Below, in pieces: positions 44,896-56,314 of a DNA stretch of 64,000 bases (within the stretch, counting starts at the first letter, position 1; the number at the start of each line of letters is the position of its first letter). The DNA comes from Diphasiastrum complanatum. Lineage: Eukaryota; Streptophyta; Lycopodiopsida; Lycopodiales; Lycopodiaceae. A model generated the notes under the pieces. The model saw only the letters and a program-made list of their open reading frames with translations, did no database searches and had not been told where the DNA came from. Position numbers and translations under genes: made by a program. The DNA lies in contig CM055113.1 in the NCBI GenBank assembly GCA_029204225.1, forward strand, positions 21,709,605 through 21,773,604, written 5' to 3'.

Positions 44896-46270
44896 AATTG
44901 CAAATTATGATTGACAATGAGATTGAATCTAGATTTTTCAATCAAATCCTATCTCAGATCATCTGTAAACTTATATCACTTGACAATAATCAAATTTCTT
45001 TTTTTTGGAAAAAGATCTTTAATCAAGTGATCGACATTTCTAAATAGAGATTTTTTAGAATCACTATCACAATATAACAGAATGTCTCAAAATTTTGACA
45101 GAGGCTAGATATGGTGAATCAAAACTTAAAAATAGTATAGGCAAAGGTTCTCTAGGCAAAGATAAACTCTACAAAGATTCTTCACTACTATTTTGGATAG
45201 AAAATCACTGATCTGACTATTTTTTGACAAATCTGGTAAAAATTCTTCACCGACCTCACATATAGTAAATATGACATAGCTACATCTAGGGTAAAACTGG
45301 CGAAGGTTACTCTGACAAAGGTTTTGACAAAGGTCCTCAGAGAACTGATATTTTCACAGAAAGTTGTAAAATTTTCACAAAAGATTACTAACAACTAGAT
45401 GAACAATCACTTTGGCCTTCTATTTTTGGTATTGTTCTTCGTCGACCTAGCAGTAGATAGATATGAATCACACCTATGCACAGTGAATCGAGTGAAGGTT
45501 CTTTTTCTATATATTTTTAGGGTTTTTGTGGCTTTTTGGTATTTTCTTATAGTTTTTCTGATGTTTCCACAAATCTGTTGGGAATTGGCCTTCGCTCTGC
45601 AATATGAAGGTTCTGTGAGTGAAACTGAAGGTGTTTGCAACTCGATAAAGGTTTTTTTAGCAAGAGGGTAAAAAGTCATCAAATATGATGATGATTTTGT
45701 CTCCTTTTTGTTCAAATCTAACAGAAATGATCGATTTTTGTTGTTTTCTTTGTTTTTTCAGATCCAAATGGATCTTAAGAATGGTGATCTGAATAGCTTT
45801 CTCTGCTCAACAATCAGATTAGATTTCAAACAAGAAGATCCACTCAAATCAAGCAAAATCACTCTCAGTCTAATCCTAAAATACAATTTTAACCCTACTT
45901 ATGCCAAAACAAGATGCCTAATGCAAGCTAACATCCATCCAAACATGCTGCAAATTGATAGCTTGTAGGGATGTACATATGGCTGGCGAGCAGCCCTTCC
46001 GCCTGTCAAAAAGAGTTAGATCGCTAGGATATGCACCTAACTATGCAAAGATGTGACTTTTAGTTATTTCACTACTTTCTCTCTTAACTCTACTCACCAC
46101 TAATACTACCCTCCACTAACTCTACTCCATTAAACTAACATTCATCATGATTTTAGAATGAAAATAGAAGAAGAGAAGAGGTAGGGAGGAGAAGAGAGAA
46201 AGGGAGCGTGATAGAGTAGGGAGGGAGGTTAGCTCAAATGCTTTTTATGCTTGCTAATGGAAAAACATTA
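44896..46270. other. Gypsy-2 leader/LTR region, non-coding
   Basis: Upstream of the Gypsy-2 Gag start (minus strand), where PBS and 5' LTR are expected. Words such as GGCGAAGGTTAC and GACAAAGGTT (45,290-45,340) resemble the LTR words of other elements here. I could not locate a primer-binding site or LTR borders. Confidence 0.35.
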
Positions 46271-46274
46271 ACTA

Positions 46275-46792
46275 TGACAACCAATAAGCATAAAATAGAC
46301 AGCAATAGAGAACACAAGCAAGAGCATTAGCAAGCTAGTAGTGAATAGCAAATGAGGATGCTTCTCTCCAAAATTTGGTAGAGTTTTCTCCTCCTCATTA
46401 GGCATCCAAATAGAGTACATGAGGTGTCTTTTTATAAATCGAGAAGGCCCTTGTCCCAAAATACTATTGGCTACTATGTACACTAATCCTATCCATTCAT
46501 CTTGGACCCAAATTAATCCAAGGGTCCTAAAAAAGTACATTGGATATCACAAGATTCATGTGAGTCCCAAATTGGACCCAACTCAAAAAAGTTTAACACT
46601 AAGTTCTAAACTTGACTTTGTGGCCTCTAGTTTTATATTAATTACAAAAAGGCCCAGGCCTATTATTCTATTTACAACTCAGCTTGTGTACTCATTGGGC
46701 CACGAGCTTATACGCGCAAGATGCCATGCCCTCGCAACATATTTTATTAGCCAATATTATTTATTTACAATATGTTGGAAATACCCCCAACA
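46275..46792 (-). mobile_element. LTR-like block on the minus strand
   Basis: On the minus strand it begins TGTTGGGGGTATTTCCAACA, the short inverted repeat often seen at Copia LTR starts. It contains AATAAA-like words at about 46,750-46,765 and a TATA-like TTTATAAAAAGA near 46,438-46,427. The far end (TGACAACC at 46,275) is a guess. No partner LTR was seen. Confidence 0.4.
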
Positions 46793-47275
46793 AAACCCAT
46801 GGCCTGACGTAGTGCCGGTCCCTCGGCACAGTACAAGAATTTCTTGGCCCGTCTCTGATGGATCAGGTAGCCCGTAACATCTTCCATAAAACTGATGTGA
46901 TCAATATTCTGCAAGTCCTTGGGCGTGTGAAGGGACTTGTGGACTCCCATTAACCAGCATTGGTTGACGCATGCTTGGAATCTGTCTGCGTCCAGAGTTC
47001 GCCATGGAGTGTGGCTCGGTAATAAACGTGAGCCACCGGAAGTTGATCTTTGACTTTCTCTGAGGCCAACACCGTATTTAGATAAAAAAATATTGGCGGG
47101 AGAAAATTATCCCACTTCGTTTCAATTCCCATCAAATACTCTAAGTCCCAGGCGTAAGTGGTTGCCGCGTGGACGGTTGGGTCAGAGTAGTTGAGATATC
47201 TACTAAAGAATTGAGTGAGAGCCCTTCGGGCATCTACATCCGTATCCCAACCGTACTCTGAAGGGATTCTTGATA
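46793..47275 (-). pseudogene. Unrecognised protein-coding segment fused to a Copia RT start
   Basis: The minus-strand frame 47,309-46,950 begins out of frame in Copia-F RT and then enters unrelated protein sequence (P-S-E-Y-G-W-D, then F-F-S-R-Y-L-N, W-D-L-E-Y-L-M-G, W-D-N-F-L-P-P). After a one-base frame change near 46,975 it continues 46,950-46,765 (H-I-S-F-M-E-D-V-T-G-Y-L-I). The codon-like structure continues for about 160 residues, with higher GC than its surroundings. It matches no retrotransposon domain I know. It could be a captured host transcript, an additional ORF of another element whose LTR follows, or another integrated sequence. I cannot identify it. Confidence 0.5.
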
Positions 47276-47895
47276 AGAGATGAATACTCTTTATCCATAT
47301 TCTTTCCAAAGATCTGAATCTGGCTGACTGAGTTCCTTTTCGACATACGTCGGCTCATGAACAAGGTAGGTTGTAGGCTCATTGATATACCTGATAGGTG
47401 GTCTGCATCTTCTGATTCACCATTGATTTGTTGTTCATCAAGAGTAGATGAGCTTGGACCTTCAATGGGAATAGTCGACTAAGTAGCTGAAAAGTTCAAT
47501 GTATCAGGAGAATCTGACAGGTCGGCTGGATGGGCTGTGCCTTTTCCCTTGAGGTCTTGAAAGTGATCTTCGATGAAGATGACATCCGGGCTAGTGAATA
47601 TCTTCGACTCGATGGGATCGAACAACTTGTAGGCTTGATCTGAAGTAGTGTAGCCAATTTAAATACATTTGATACTCTAGAAGTCGAGATTATTCTTGAG
47701 ATCACGAGGAATCTGTGCAAAAGCAGTACATCCAAAAACTTGTAAGTTTGATAAAGAAGGTTTGGTACTTGTCCAAACTTCGAATGATGTTTTGTTTGAG
47801 AGACCTTTAGTAGGAAATCTGTTCTGAATATAGGTTGATGTTGAAACAACTTCAGCCCAGAAGGACGTTGGAAGTGTCACATTGATAACATGCAC
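47276..47895 (-). pseudogene. Copia-F integrase C-terminus and RT start
   Basis: A frame at 47,895-47,677 shows F-W-A-E-V-V-S-T and V-F-G-C-T-A-F-A-Q-I-P. The linker D-V-I-F-I-E-D-H-F is read in another frame near 47,580. R-Y-I-N-E-P-like and M-D-K-E-Y-S-S-L-I-K-N words follow near 47,380-47,280 in shifted frames. Confidence 0.75.
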
Positions 47896-47915
47896 TTTGC
47901 CAATTCAACTAAGGT

Positions 47916-48497
47916 TCAGTTCTTTCTCTCAGCAAGACCATTTGACTGAGGCGAATAGGAGGTAATGTATTGTTGCTCAATGCCATTGTTAAGACCGTAC
48001 TCCTTGAATTCGGTGGAGATGTATTCTCCTACATTATTTGACCTTAGTGCTTTGATTCGTTTGTCAGTTTGATTCTCAGCATGCTCTTTGAATTGTCTGA
48101 ATTTGATGAAAGCCTCTGATTTCTGTTTAATGAAATAAATAGTCGTTCTTCTAGAGAATTTGTCAATAAAAGTAATGAAATACTTTGCATCTAGCAATGA
48201 TGGAGTTTGCATAGGTCCACATATATCTGTATGAACAACATCTAAAATACCTTTTGCTGCATGTCTATGACTCGATCTAAAAGAAATCCTAGTCTGATTT
48301 CCGAAGATGCAGCTATGACAGACAAAGAGATCGACCTTACCATAAGGATAGTCGAGATCAAGAACCATGGATTGTCTGGACATGTTCAAAACATACGCAT
48401 AATTCAGGTGTCCTAAGCAATGATGCCATAGTAATGCTTTATTGACAAGAACAGAGGTTTTCAAGGCTTGACTAGACTTAGAATAACAATGTGCCAA
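47916..48497 (-). pseudogene. Copia-F GAG-pre-integrase and integrase core, mutated
   Basis: The 193-residue frame has W-H-H-C-L-G-H near residue 24, C-HS-C near 60, the first Asp in V-H-T-D-I-C-G-P and Glu in G-L-A-E-R-K-N. The second catalytic Asp block is L-R-S-N-N-V-G-E-Y instead of L-R-S-D-N-G-G-E-Y, so it is catalytically dead. Confidence 0.85.
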
Positions 48498-48680
48498 TCT
48501 ATATAAGAAACCCTGCCTCTTGTCGAGTGCAAGGATCTTATTACTCCTATCAATAATTTTGCATTGATCAGACTCAAACTCTACCTTATGGCCTAAATAT
48601 GTAATTCTACTTACTTATAAAAGATTTGTAGAGAGTTTAGGAACATATAAAACCTTTGATAGTAGTTTGAATTGATCATG

Positions 48681-49730
48681 CTAGAATTGCAATCTTACAA
48701 TACCTTCACCTTCAATAGTGTGAATACTAATGTCACAAAGGTGAACAAATTTCTTAGTGCTGTAAGGCGTGTAGGAATTGAAAATCTCACGTTGATTGGT
48801 CATGTGTTGAGTTGCTCCAGAATTAGGAAACCATGAATCATCCAAAAATGTGTTTTGGTCTTTAACCATAAATGTGCCTTTGTCCACTTCAACCTGAGGA
48901 GATGATGAAACTATGTTTGCTTGTTGATCAGGTTGCTTGGCTGCATTCTTCGCTTGGAGAATTCGGCAATCCTTGATCTCATGGTTACTGTGCTTGCAAT
49001 ACCTACAAAATATCTTCTTCTTTGACTATGGATTTGATAAGTGTCCTTGACTTGTCTGTTTCTGATTCGTTGCAACCTTCTTGGAGCTTTTTTGCTGCTG
49101 TCGCTTAGAGCCTTTGTTGACATATAGAGCCTGAGGAGGAAGTAGATAAAGTGTCTTGACTTCTTTTATTGTCTTCTTGCAGCAACATATTGATAACTCT
49201 GGTAAGAGTTAAATACGAGTGTGTTGATATGATCATCACCAAGTTCTCATATGTAAAGGGCAAGCTTGAAAGCAATGTCATAATTGTATCTTGATCGTCT
49301 ATGAATGATTCAACAACGACCATCTGTTGCAAGAGATTCTTAAACTGGTTAATGTGACTTTGAAGAGAATCACCATTAGACATCTTGAATGTGAAGAATT
49401 TTCTTCGTAGATGTAACTTAGTAGTTATGTCCCTCACATCATATAGTGAGTTCATGATGTCCCAAACTTCTTCTAAAGTTTTAGCTTCAACTACGTGTCC
49501 AATCTATGTATCTAATATATTGAGGATAATAAGCACAAAAGCTTTACCATCCTTCGATTTCCACTTTGTGTCTTATGTGTCGTCTTCAGGTTTTACTTAT
49601 GTACCTGTAACAACATCCCATAACTCGTTGGCGATCAACAAGGTCTTCATCTTAAATTTTCAAAAATGATAATTGGATCCATTCAGCTTGTGTACGATAA
49701 GACCAGCTTTACTTTGAGAATCCATCTGGA
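48681..49730 (-). pseudogene. Copia-F Gag and protease
   Basis: Gag starts near 49,726 (M-D-S-Q-S-K-A-G), with an early TGA where Trp is expected (H-F-x-K-F-K-M-K). Helical parts follow at 49,455-49,105. A zinc knuckle C-R-Y-C-K-H-S-N-H-E-I-K-D-C is readable near 48,990 in a shifted frame. The protease motif at 48,840 reads W-F-P-N-S-G-A-T-Q-H-M, with Asn replacing the catalytic Asp. Confidence 0.8.
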
Positions 49731-49809
49731 ACTTAGTCTGGCGATTGTATCAATGACGCTAAGATGTAGAGATGCCAACAATAGAAAATCAATTCTCTGA
49801 TACTGAAAG

Positions 49810-50347
49810 CTGACATTCATCCAGTTCCTTCTCAGAAATTGATTGCTGATAAGCGGTGAAAATTGGCATGTCTGCATTAATGAACTAAACTTGTTACCTC
49901 GTAGAAATGAACTAAAATTGCCACACGCGACAATGTTGCTAAAAGACGATAGTGTTGGTTTTTTGCAAAAAAAACGACAGTGTCCTAAAATCTCGTTTCC
50001 TTCATATTAGGGTAGCTCTACAATTTTACCAAAGTCATTTCCTTAACATTTGAGGCACTTTGAAAAATGCGAAACATGCGACTCTACAGTTTTACTCGCA
50101 AATCCTGACAAGCGAAAAAAGAGACACTGCATTTTTACACGTAATTTTTGACAGGCGATAGTGTCGTTAAAATATGAAATATGTGTAATTTTACTCGTAA
50201 TTCTTGACAAGTGATACTGTCTGGATTGTAGAGAGAGAAAATGCGACACAGTTGTCAAACTCCATGTATTTTTGCAAACTGTGTAAAAACATTTGTAATT
50301 CTGCAGACTGTATAAAAACATGAGAAAATCGCAGTACTGGATAAACA
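49810..50347 (-). mobile_element. Probable Copia-F 5' LTR
   Basis: It lies between a weak primer-binding-site match (CAGTATCAGAGAATTG, minus, near 49,790-49,805) and the minus-strand LTR start TGTTTATCCAG at 50,347. It contains ATGCGAAACATGCGAC and similar words (50,065-50,240). There is no partner LTR. Confidence 0.4.
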
Positions 50348-50398
50348 ATGGATGAGGATTAAAACTGATTAGTCAATTAGTAAGAAGGAGAATAATCC

Positions 50399-50981
50399 CA
50401 CACATAAATCATTCATACAAGTACACGCACGTGTGTGGACACCTAAGTATGAAAATGTCTTCCTCTCGAGTAGAGAGAGAATCAACCATCCAAAACTCGA
50501 GTAGAGAGAGAAGATCAAGATTTGCCAAAATAGTATAGAAATCTCATAACTCCAAAAACTTAATTACAAATGAGCTAAGTCACATATAAGCAGTAATCTA
50601 GGGTGAAGGGGAGTGAAACATGATTAGGCCCCTTTTTTTTCCTCCTACAAATCCTATTGGTTGAGTGACATATGAGCCCTCAATCTTGATTGGACCTATT
50701 TTGATTGAATTCTAGCATTTTGATTGGTCACTAACTCTCATGCCAACACATAGGGATGAGTCACTCACCAAATCTCAACTTGACAAGTGTAAGTAGCCTA
50801 ACCTAACTCAAGCTACATCACTTTCTACTTTTGGCCAAATCAAGCCTTTACATGTGTACTTGCCTATTTTGCCTCTTATGCCAAAAATGGCCCTATCACC
50901 TACTCACACATGGATAGATGTCTCTAAAACCCTGACTCAATATGACTAAGTTACTTTTGACTATTTTTCACACGTGGAAAC
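50399..50981 (-). mobile_element. Copia-G 3' LTR, left part (split by Copia-H)
   Basis: Closely similar to 58,550-59,150 in the right LTR, including GTATGAAAATGTCTTCCTCTCG and the CTCGAGTAGAGAGAGAAGATCAA words. About 120 bases at the far left are missing. It ends at GAAAC (50,977-50,981), where Copia-H is inserted; the last 48 bases are at 55,631-55,678. Confidence 0.88.
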
Positions 50982-51235
50982 AATTAGAATTAAAGTAGAT
51001 CACTGTGCTACTGTACTCTGGGTCCTATCAATTGATAAGGATCAGGTGGCCTCGCCACGAGGCAAGTCGATGGGACACGCATCCCGCCAACGGCAACCTG
51101 GGTCATGCATGGGTTGCCTGAAGCGAACAACTATTTGAGAAATACAGTTGCTATGTGAGCTTGCTGTGGAGAGTGTTTTCTATCTGTGTTACTGTGTAGC
51201 ATGATCTGTGTTCCTGTTCGAAGCAAATTCTAAGT
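50982..51235 (+). mobile_element. Copia-H 5' LTR (254 bp)
   Basis: It ends GCAAATTCTAAGT, which recurs at the element's right end (55,618-55,630). A GC-rich hairpin GCCTCG-CCA-CGAGGC lies near 51,051-51,065. A primer-binding-site-like TGGTATCATAG begins at 51,236, a weak match to tRNA-Met. Confidence 0.78.
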
Positions 51236-52508
51236 TGGTATCATAGTCGTACAGGGAGTGTACACAGTACATTGTTGCCTTTGAAGAGAGCTTCGGGAGA
51301 AGAGCAGTCTTCTGAGAGTTTGGGGTCTACGGCGTGTTGGAGATATAAAGTGAAGCACTGGTGCATAGCTTCTAACATACAGAAGCTTGTTAGGCTTGAG
51401 ACTGTGTGAGGTTTCAGTGATAGGACTTGTCAGTTGAATCTAAAGAGCGGAATTCTGAAAATACTGTAAAGAGACTGCTTGGCGTTTGCAGTCGGTGTGC
51501 ATCCAAACGGACACCAATTTTTTGAAGCAATTGAAGCAGTAGATTCCTAGTAGTAGGACAACCTTAGAGCAAGAGACCTTGCATGTTGAAGAAGTGTACA
51601 AAGGCTGCTAAGTGCCAAGAAGGTAGCAGAAACCCTGGCCTAGGGTTTAGTGGCAAAAAATAGTGGTTCTTGAGCTATAGAAAAGTATTCTGCAAGCAGT
51701 AAAATGTTGTAGTTAGGCGCCCTAGCAGTGCGAGCTAGCAGTAAGGAGGCCGTAGAGGGCTGCGTGGGGGAGAGGGCGCAGTGAATGTGGAGCAGGGCGG
51801 CCATCTCCAAATCCCCATAGCCAAAGGGGAGAAAGCTCGTGGAGGAGTTTGGGTGCCCAGTTGAGGCAAGAGCTTAGTGTCATTTGGTGTCTAGCAGTTG
51901 CAGGATGAGCCATCGATGCACAGGAGAAGGCAAGACCTTTGGATTTGCACTCACCTCGATCAACGGTGGAAATCGCTTTCAATAAGGGCCGTCAGATGGA
52001 GATGAACCACTGGATGGGCTTTGAAAGGGTCCGAAGGGTATGAAGTGCATTTGGCCATGCAACTTCATTAAAAAATTTCAAGTTGAAATTGGAGCTGGGT
52101 CCCAAGTTTATGAAAGGTCAAGTTTCTTCACTCTGAAGACACAGTTCAAAAACTAGAAAAATCCCTATTTTTGGGTCCTTTATCCGTTTTGGCCCAAACG
52201 AAAGGCTATAAACGAAGGGCACCCGAATTGTACCTGCAAGTACAGTACTGCAAAACAGAGTGATTGTAGTAGAGAAAGTGTTCGAAGCACGCCAAAAGTG
52301 ATTTCACCATTCCATTGGGCACGTAGTTGGGAGCTGGTGACAAAGTGCATTTTGAAAGGCGACACCAATTTGGCTTTCAATTTGGCGGAAAAGCAATGGG
52401 TGGTCTGGTAAGGAAAAACTAGCAGGTCATTATTTTCAACTTATGACATCACAGTTGGCCTCGACATACTACTTTTAGCCTACGGTTGAAGTTTCAAGCA
52501 ATTTTGGG
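51236..52508 (+). other. Copia-H leader, non-coding
   Basis: About 1.27 kb between PBS and Gag, higher in GC than its surroundings. Short frames have no motif. Confidence 0.5.
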
Positions 52509-53330
52509 ATGGCAAACATGGGAGACTCTCCATTTCGAGTGAAAGTAGCAAATTGGACGGGATTTCCAATTATGCAGTGTGGAAATTCAAAATGAAAAAC
52601 ATACTGATGGAGAAGGACATGTGGGATGTCGTCACAGGTGATGAGAGAAGACCGCCAAATGAAGCGGATATCAAAGTGTTTGACAGAAAGATGAGGAAAG
52701 CTTTGACCTTCATTAACTTGTCAGTGAAGGATCACATCATTACCCACATTTGTGATGCTGTTACACCCAGACAGGCATGGGATGTGCTAAAGGAGTAGTT
52801 CGAGACATCAAATCCATCAAGAATCATATTTTTGAAGTCAAAGCTGAATAGTGCCCACATGGAACAAGGAGAGCACATTTAGATGTACATGACCAGAATC
52901 AAGACAGTGAGGGATGAACTGCATTTTATTGGTGAGCGCATACGTGATGTGGAGCTGGTGCACAGTGCATTGTGTGGCATTGCAAAACCCTATCAGATGT
53001 TTGTGAGCGGAATAGAATCAAGAGAAATATTGCCAACCATTGACGAGCTCATAGGAATCTTGATGCAGGAAGAGCAACGGTGAGAATTGGTGAAAGGAAG
53101 ACGTCAAAATACTGACAATCAGGTACTTGCAACATGCCAAAAACAAGGCAAGGGCAAGGGCAAGAAAAAGTCTAAACAGCAATTTGCCAAGACTCAGGAG
53201 GATGGGGATCTTCCAGTAAGACCAAGAAGAAAGGCAAGTGCCTCCATTGTAGTAAAAAGGGCCATTGGAAGAGTGAATGTCGCAAATTCCTGGTGAAACA
53301 AGGCAAGGGGAAACCAAAGCAAGCAGGAAA
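52509..53330 (+). pseudogene. gag: Copia-H Gag, broken
   Basis: A probable start at 52,509 is followed by a frameshift. The main Gag frame has L-D-G-I-S-N-Y-A-V-W-K-F-K-M near 52,555, W-D-V-V, and R-Q-A-W-D-V-L. Stops: TAG at 52,796-52,798, TAG at 52,880-52,882 and TGA at 53,081-53,083, the first two at positions where Gln is usual. The zinc knuckle C-LH-C-SKKG-H-WKSE-C is read in a shifted frame near 53,240-53,282. Confidence 0.82.
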
Positions 53331-54305
53331 CCTTGTCGATGAGGGTGAGATTGAAGACTCTGACATCTTCATATCTGCATTATCATCTAATCAAGATGAT
53401 CAAGCATGGTATATTGACTCTGGAGCCACAAGACATATGATAGGTAACAAGAACTGGTTCAGTAGCTTGAAAGTGTTGGATAATGGAACGTCCGTTTCAC
53501 AAGCAAATGGTGATGTGTGCAAAATCAAGGGGATAGGCACCGTTTCAATCCAATTACCTGATGGCAAAAGCAGGATGATCAGGGAAGTACTTTACGTACC
53601 AGGTTTGAAGAAAAATCTACTTTATGTCGGACTCATTATTGATCAAAAGTTGAAAGTAGAATTTGCCCATGATCGTTGCTTTGTGAAGGATGTGAACCAA
53701 AAGTTCAAAGTCGTTGCGGATGGAGTAAGGGAGTCCAATACAAAATTGTACAAGTTAAATGCTACAATCAAGCGGCAACATGGACTCGTATCATCTATTC
53801 CCTCACAAACTGAGTTGTGGCATAAGAGGCTTGGTCACTTGAACTTAGGAAGCCTCAGTTTGATGAGAAAATTGGAGATGGTAACAGGATTGCCAACCAT
53901 AGAAGACTAATTGAAATCGATGTGCAAATCATGTGTATATGAGAAGCAACATCAAGAGAAGTTCAATAAAGGTGGTGTTGCAAGGGCAAAGAACATCCTA
54001 GATTTGATCCACACAGATTTATGCGAGCCTATGAGGACCATGCCCTTAGGTAAATCCTTCTATTTCATGACCTTTATTGATGATATGTCACGTAATACGT
54101 GGATCTACTTCTTGAAGAAGAATGCATTTGACAATTTCAAGGGCTTCAAAGCATTGGTCAAGAATCAGACATGTAGGAAGAACAAAGTCCTAAGATCAGA
54201 TAGTGGAGGTGAGTACAAGTCTAATGACTTCAATGATCTTTGTGATCAATGTGGGATTAAAAGACATCTACGCAAGCTCATACTCCTGCTCTCAATGGTG
54301 TAGCT
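53293..54305 (+). pseudogene. pol: Copia-H protease and integrase
   Basis: Frame 53,293-53,910 carries protease W-Y-I-D-S-G-A-T-R-H-M near residue 38 and W-H-K-R-L-G-H near 177; TAA at 53,908 then interrupts. Frame 53,911-54,303 continues with C-KS-C, H-T-D-L-C and L-R-S-D-S-G-G-E-Y, so both catalytic Asp residues are present. A frameshift near 54,280 hides the Glu block (A-E-R-K-N) in another frame. Confidence 0.87.
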
Positions 54306-55551
54306 GAGCGCAAGAATCATACGATTGTGGAAAGTTCTAGATCTATGCTAGCTGAGATGAAACTACCAAAAGATTTTTAGTCAGAAGCATGCAATACGGC
54401 AATCTATCTTCAAAATAGAAGTCCTGCCATTGCCATACCAAAGATAACACCTGAGGAAGCATTCATGAAGAAGAAGCCAAAGATGAACCACTTGCGAATC
54501 TTTGGATGTAAAGCCTTTGTACACATTCCTAAGGAAGAGAGATGTAAACTTGATGTGAAAGCTATCAAGTGTATATTCCTAGGATATGATGATCGTGTGA
54601 AGGGCTATAGATGTTTTGATCCAGTGGAAAAAAAAATCCATGTAAGCTGTGATGTTATCTTTGATTAATTCAAGATGTATGAAGACAAGGATGCTGAGAA
54701 GATAGACACATCTAGTGGGAAAGATGGTATAGTGAGGATACCTCCTGATGATGATCCATTCATTGACCTTCCAAGTGATGAATACGAGGATAAATCTCAA
54801 GATACTACTACTCAACCTCAAGAGACAGGTTGGAGAGGTAGAGACAAACCTTTTGGTGCAATAAGGATTGAAGTTGCAGGTGACAAATGCAAGGAGAAGG
54901 ATGTATCATGGGATACATTCACCTGACAGGAAGCTCCCTAAGTGGTTTGAGAGATTGTTGGAGAGCCGCGACATGGATGACTTTCCAGGATCATCTAGGC
55001 AGGGAGAGCTACTAAGATCAGCAAGAAGGAAGACACAACCTGAAGGGTATGAAGCAAATTATGCTCTCTTATCTAGCATTATTCAAAGCAAACAACCTTC
55101 GACTTATGGTGAAGCGAAGGATGATGGCATTTGGATCAAGGCCATGGGAGAGGAGATGGAGTCAATTGCTAAGCATAGCACATGGGACTTAGTAGAACCA
55201 CCAGTTGGCAAGAAACCCATTGGTTGCAAATGGATATATAGGACTAAGTGCCATGCAGATGGAAGTATAGCAAAGCACAAGGCAAGATTGGTGATCAAAG
55301 AGTATGCACAAAGTAAAGGCATTGACAATGAGGAGACCTTTGCGCCAATATGTAAGTCGAATACTCTACGTCTACTTGTTGCTTTAGCTTCATGTTTTGG
55401 TTGGCCTTTGCATCAAATGGATGTGAAATCTGCTTTTCTAAATGGTGAGTTAGAAGAAGAGGTGTTCATGGATCAACCTGAAGGGCTTGTAGCAAAGGGA
55501 CATGAGAATAAAGTATGTCGCTTGAAGAAAGCGCTTTATGGTCTTAAATAG
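54306..55551 (+). pseudogene. pol: Copia-H integrase end and RT, truncated
   Basis: TAG at 54,378 replaces the Trp of F-W-S-E-A. L-R-I-F-G-C-K-A-F near 54,500 and F-L-G-Y near 54,575 follow. RT (54,868-55,551) has G-C-K-W-I-Y-R-T-K, M-D-V-K-S-A-F-L-N-G and A-L-Y-G-L-K, then TAG at 55,549 in place of Gln. A-P-R-A-W-Y follows, and after about 15 codons the sequence jumps to LTR end sequence. The Y-x-D-D active site and RNase H are absent. Confidence 0.87.
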
Positions 55552-55678
55552 GCACCACGTGCGTGGTATAGCAGGATTGATGCCTACTTTCGTTCCATGA
55601 TTAGTGTTCCTGTTGAAGCAAATTCTAAGTGAAACATGCTCCAGACATATGAGATTTACTCTCACACAAGAAAATACA

Positions 55679-56314
55679 AAAATCACTTGCCAATTCCATT
55701 GAAGAGCATTTCACCAATTTGCCACCGAATCCTTGTGCTTCCTCCATGCTTGATGATGATCTTTGACTTGAAAGCTCCACTTGCATAAAGATGGCTGCAC
55801 CATAAAGGGTGAAATCCAAGGCTTCCATGCTTCATAAAGATCAAGATCAAAATATAAGCAAATGTGATGATTATGAAGATTTTCAATTCTAGCTTGACTA
55901 GTCCACATACTATGAAATTCTTCCATGATGAATCTAATCTTCAAATCAAACACTATCTTGATCTTCTTGAGGCTACATACTTGCTCAAGGATGTAAAGTG
56001 TCCTTCATTTTTTGGTAGATTTGAGAATCCTACCATCATCCTCTTGATTGAGATTAGATCCTCCTCATTCCTTACTTGCAAAGGAATGTTGACAGAACAT
56101 ATGGATCTAAAGATCCCTAAAATATCAACTATTGCAATCTTCATATCAAGCACCATTGATAAGAGATACCTCCAATTGAAGTCTTCAAATAAGAAGTCAC
56201 ATGAAATGACACCATCTTTGCTTCTACATGATGAAATGAGATCATCCAAATGAACAAGATAAGAGAATTGAAGAAAAGTAGACCTCTTTAGAAATAACTT
56301 TCCATGTGATTTTG
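55679..56314 (-). other. Unidentified filler in place of Copia-G integrase and RT
   Basis: Lies where most of pol should be. Open frames on both strands (for example 56,318-55,953 minus and 55,864-56,253 plus) show no retrotransposon motif. It may be unrelated inserted DNA or strongly diverged 3' sequence. Confidence 0.35.

Larger units (their letters stand above)
47276..50347 (-). mobile_element. Copia-F, truncated minus-strand Copia element
   Basis: From right to left: a probable LTR, gag, protease, integrase and the first codons of RT, then an abrupt change to unrelated sequence at about 47,275. The RT start (M-D-K-E-Y-S-S-L-I-K-N) is nearly the same as in the fragment at 5.9 kb, so both belong to one family. 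RNase H and the 3' LTR are missing. Confidence 0.78.
50982..55630 (+). mobile_element. Copia-H, plus-strand Copia with non-TG..CA termini, inserted in the Copia-G LTR
   Basis: The insertion is bracketed by GAAAC (50,977-50,981 and 55,631-55,635). Comparison with the other Copia-G LTR confirms the empty site. The ends are AATTAGAATT and AATTCTAAGT, a 10-bp inverted repeat with one mismatch. The 5' LTR is 254 bp. Gag and pol up to the RT palm are present, then only the last ~36 bases of the 3' LTR. Stops and frameshifts show it is inactive. Confidence 0.87.

Noticed and set aside
46419-46877. 152-residue plus-strand frame
   Set aside because: Spans an LTR-like block and the antisense of the unidentified frame; composition is not protein-like.
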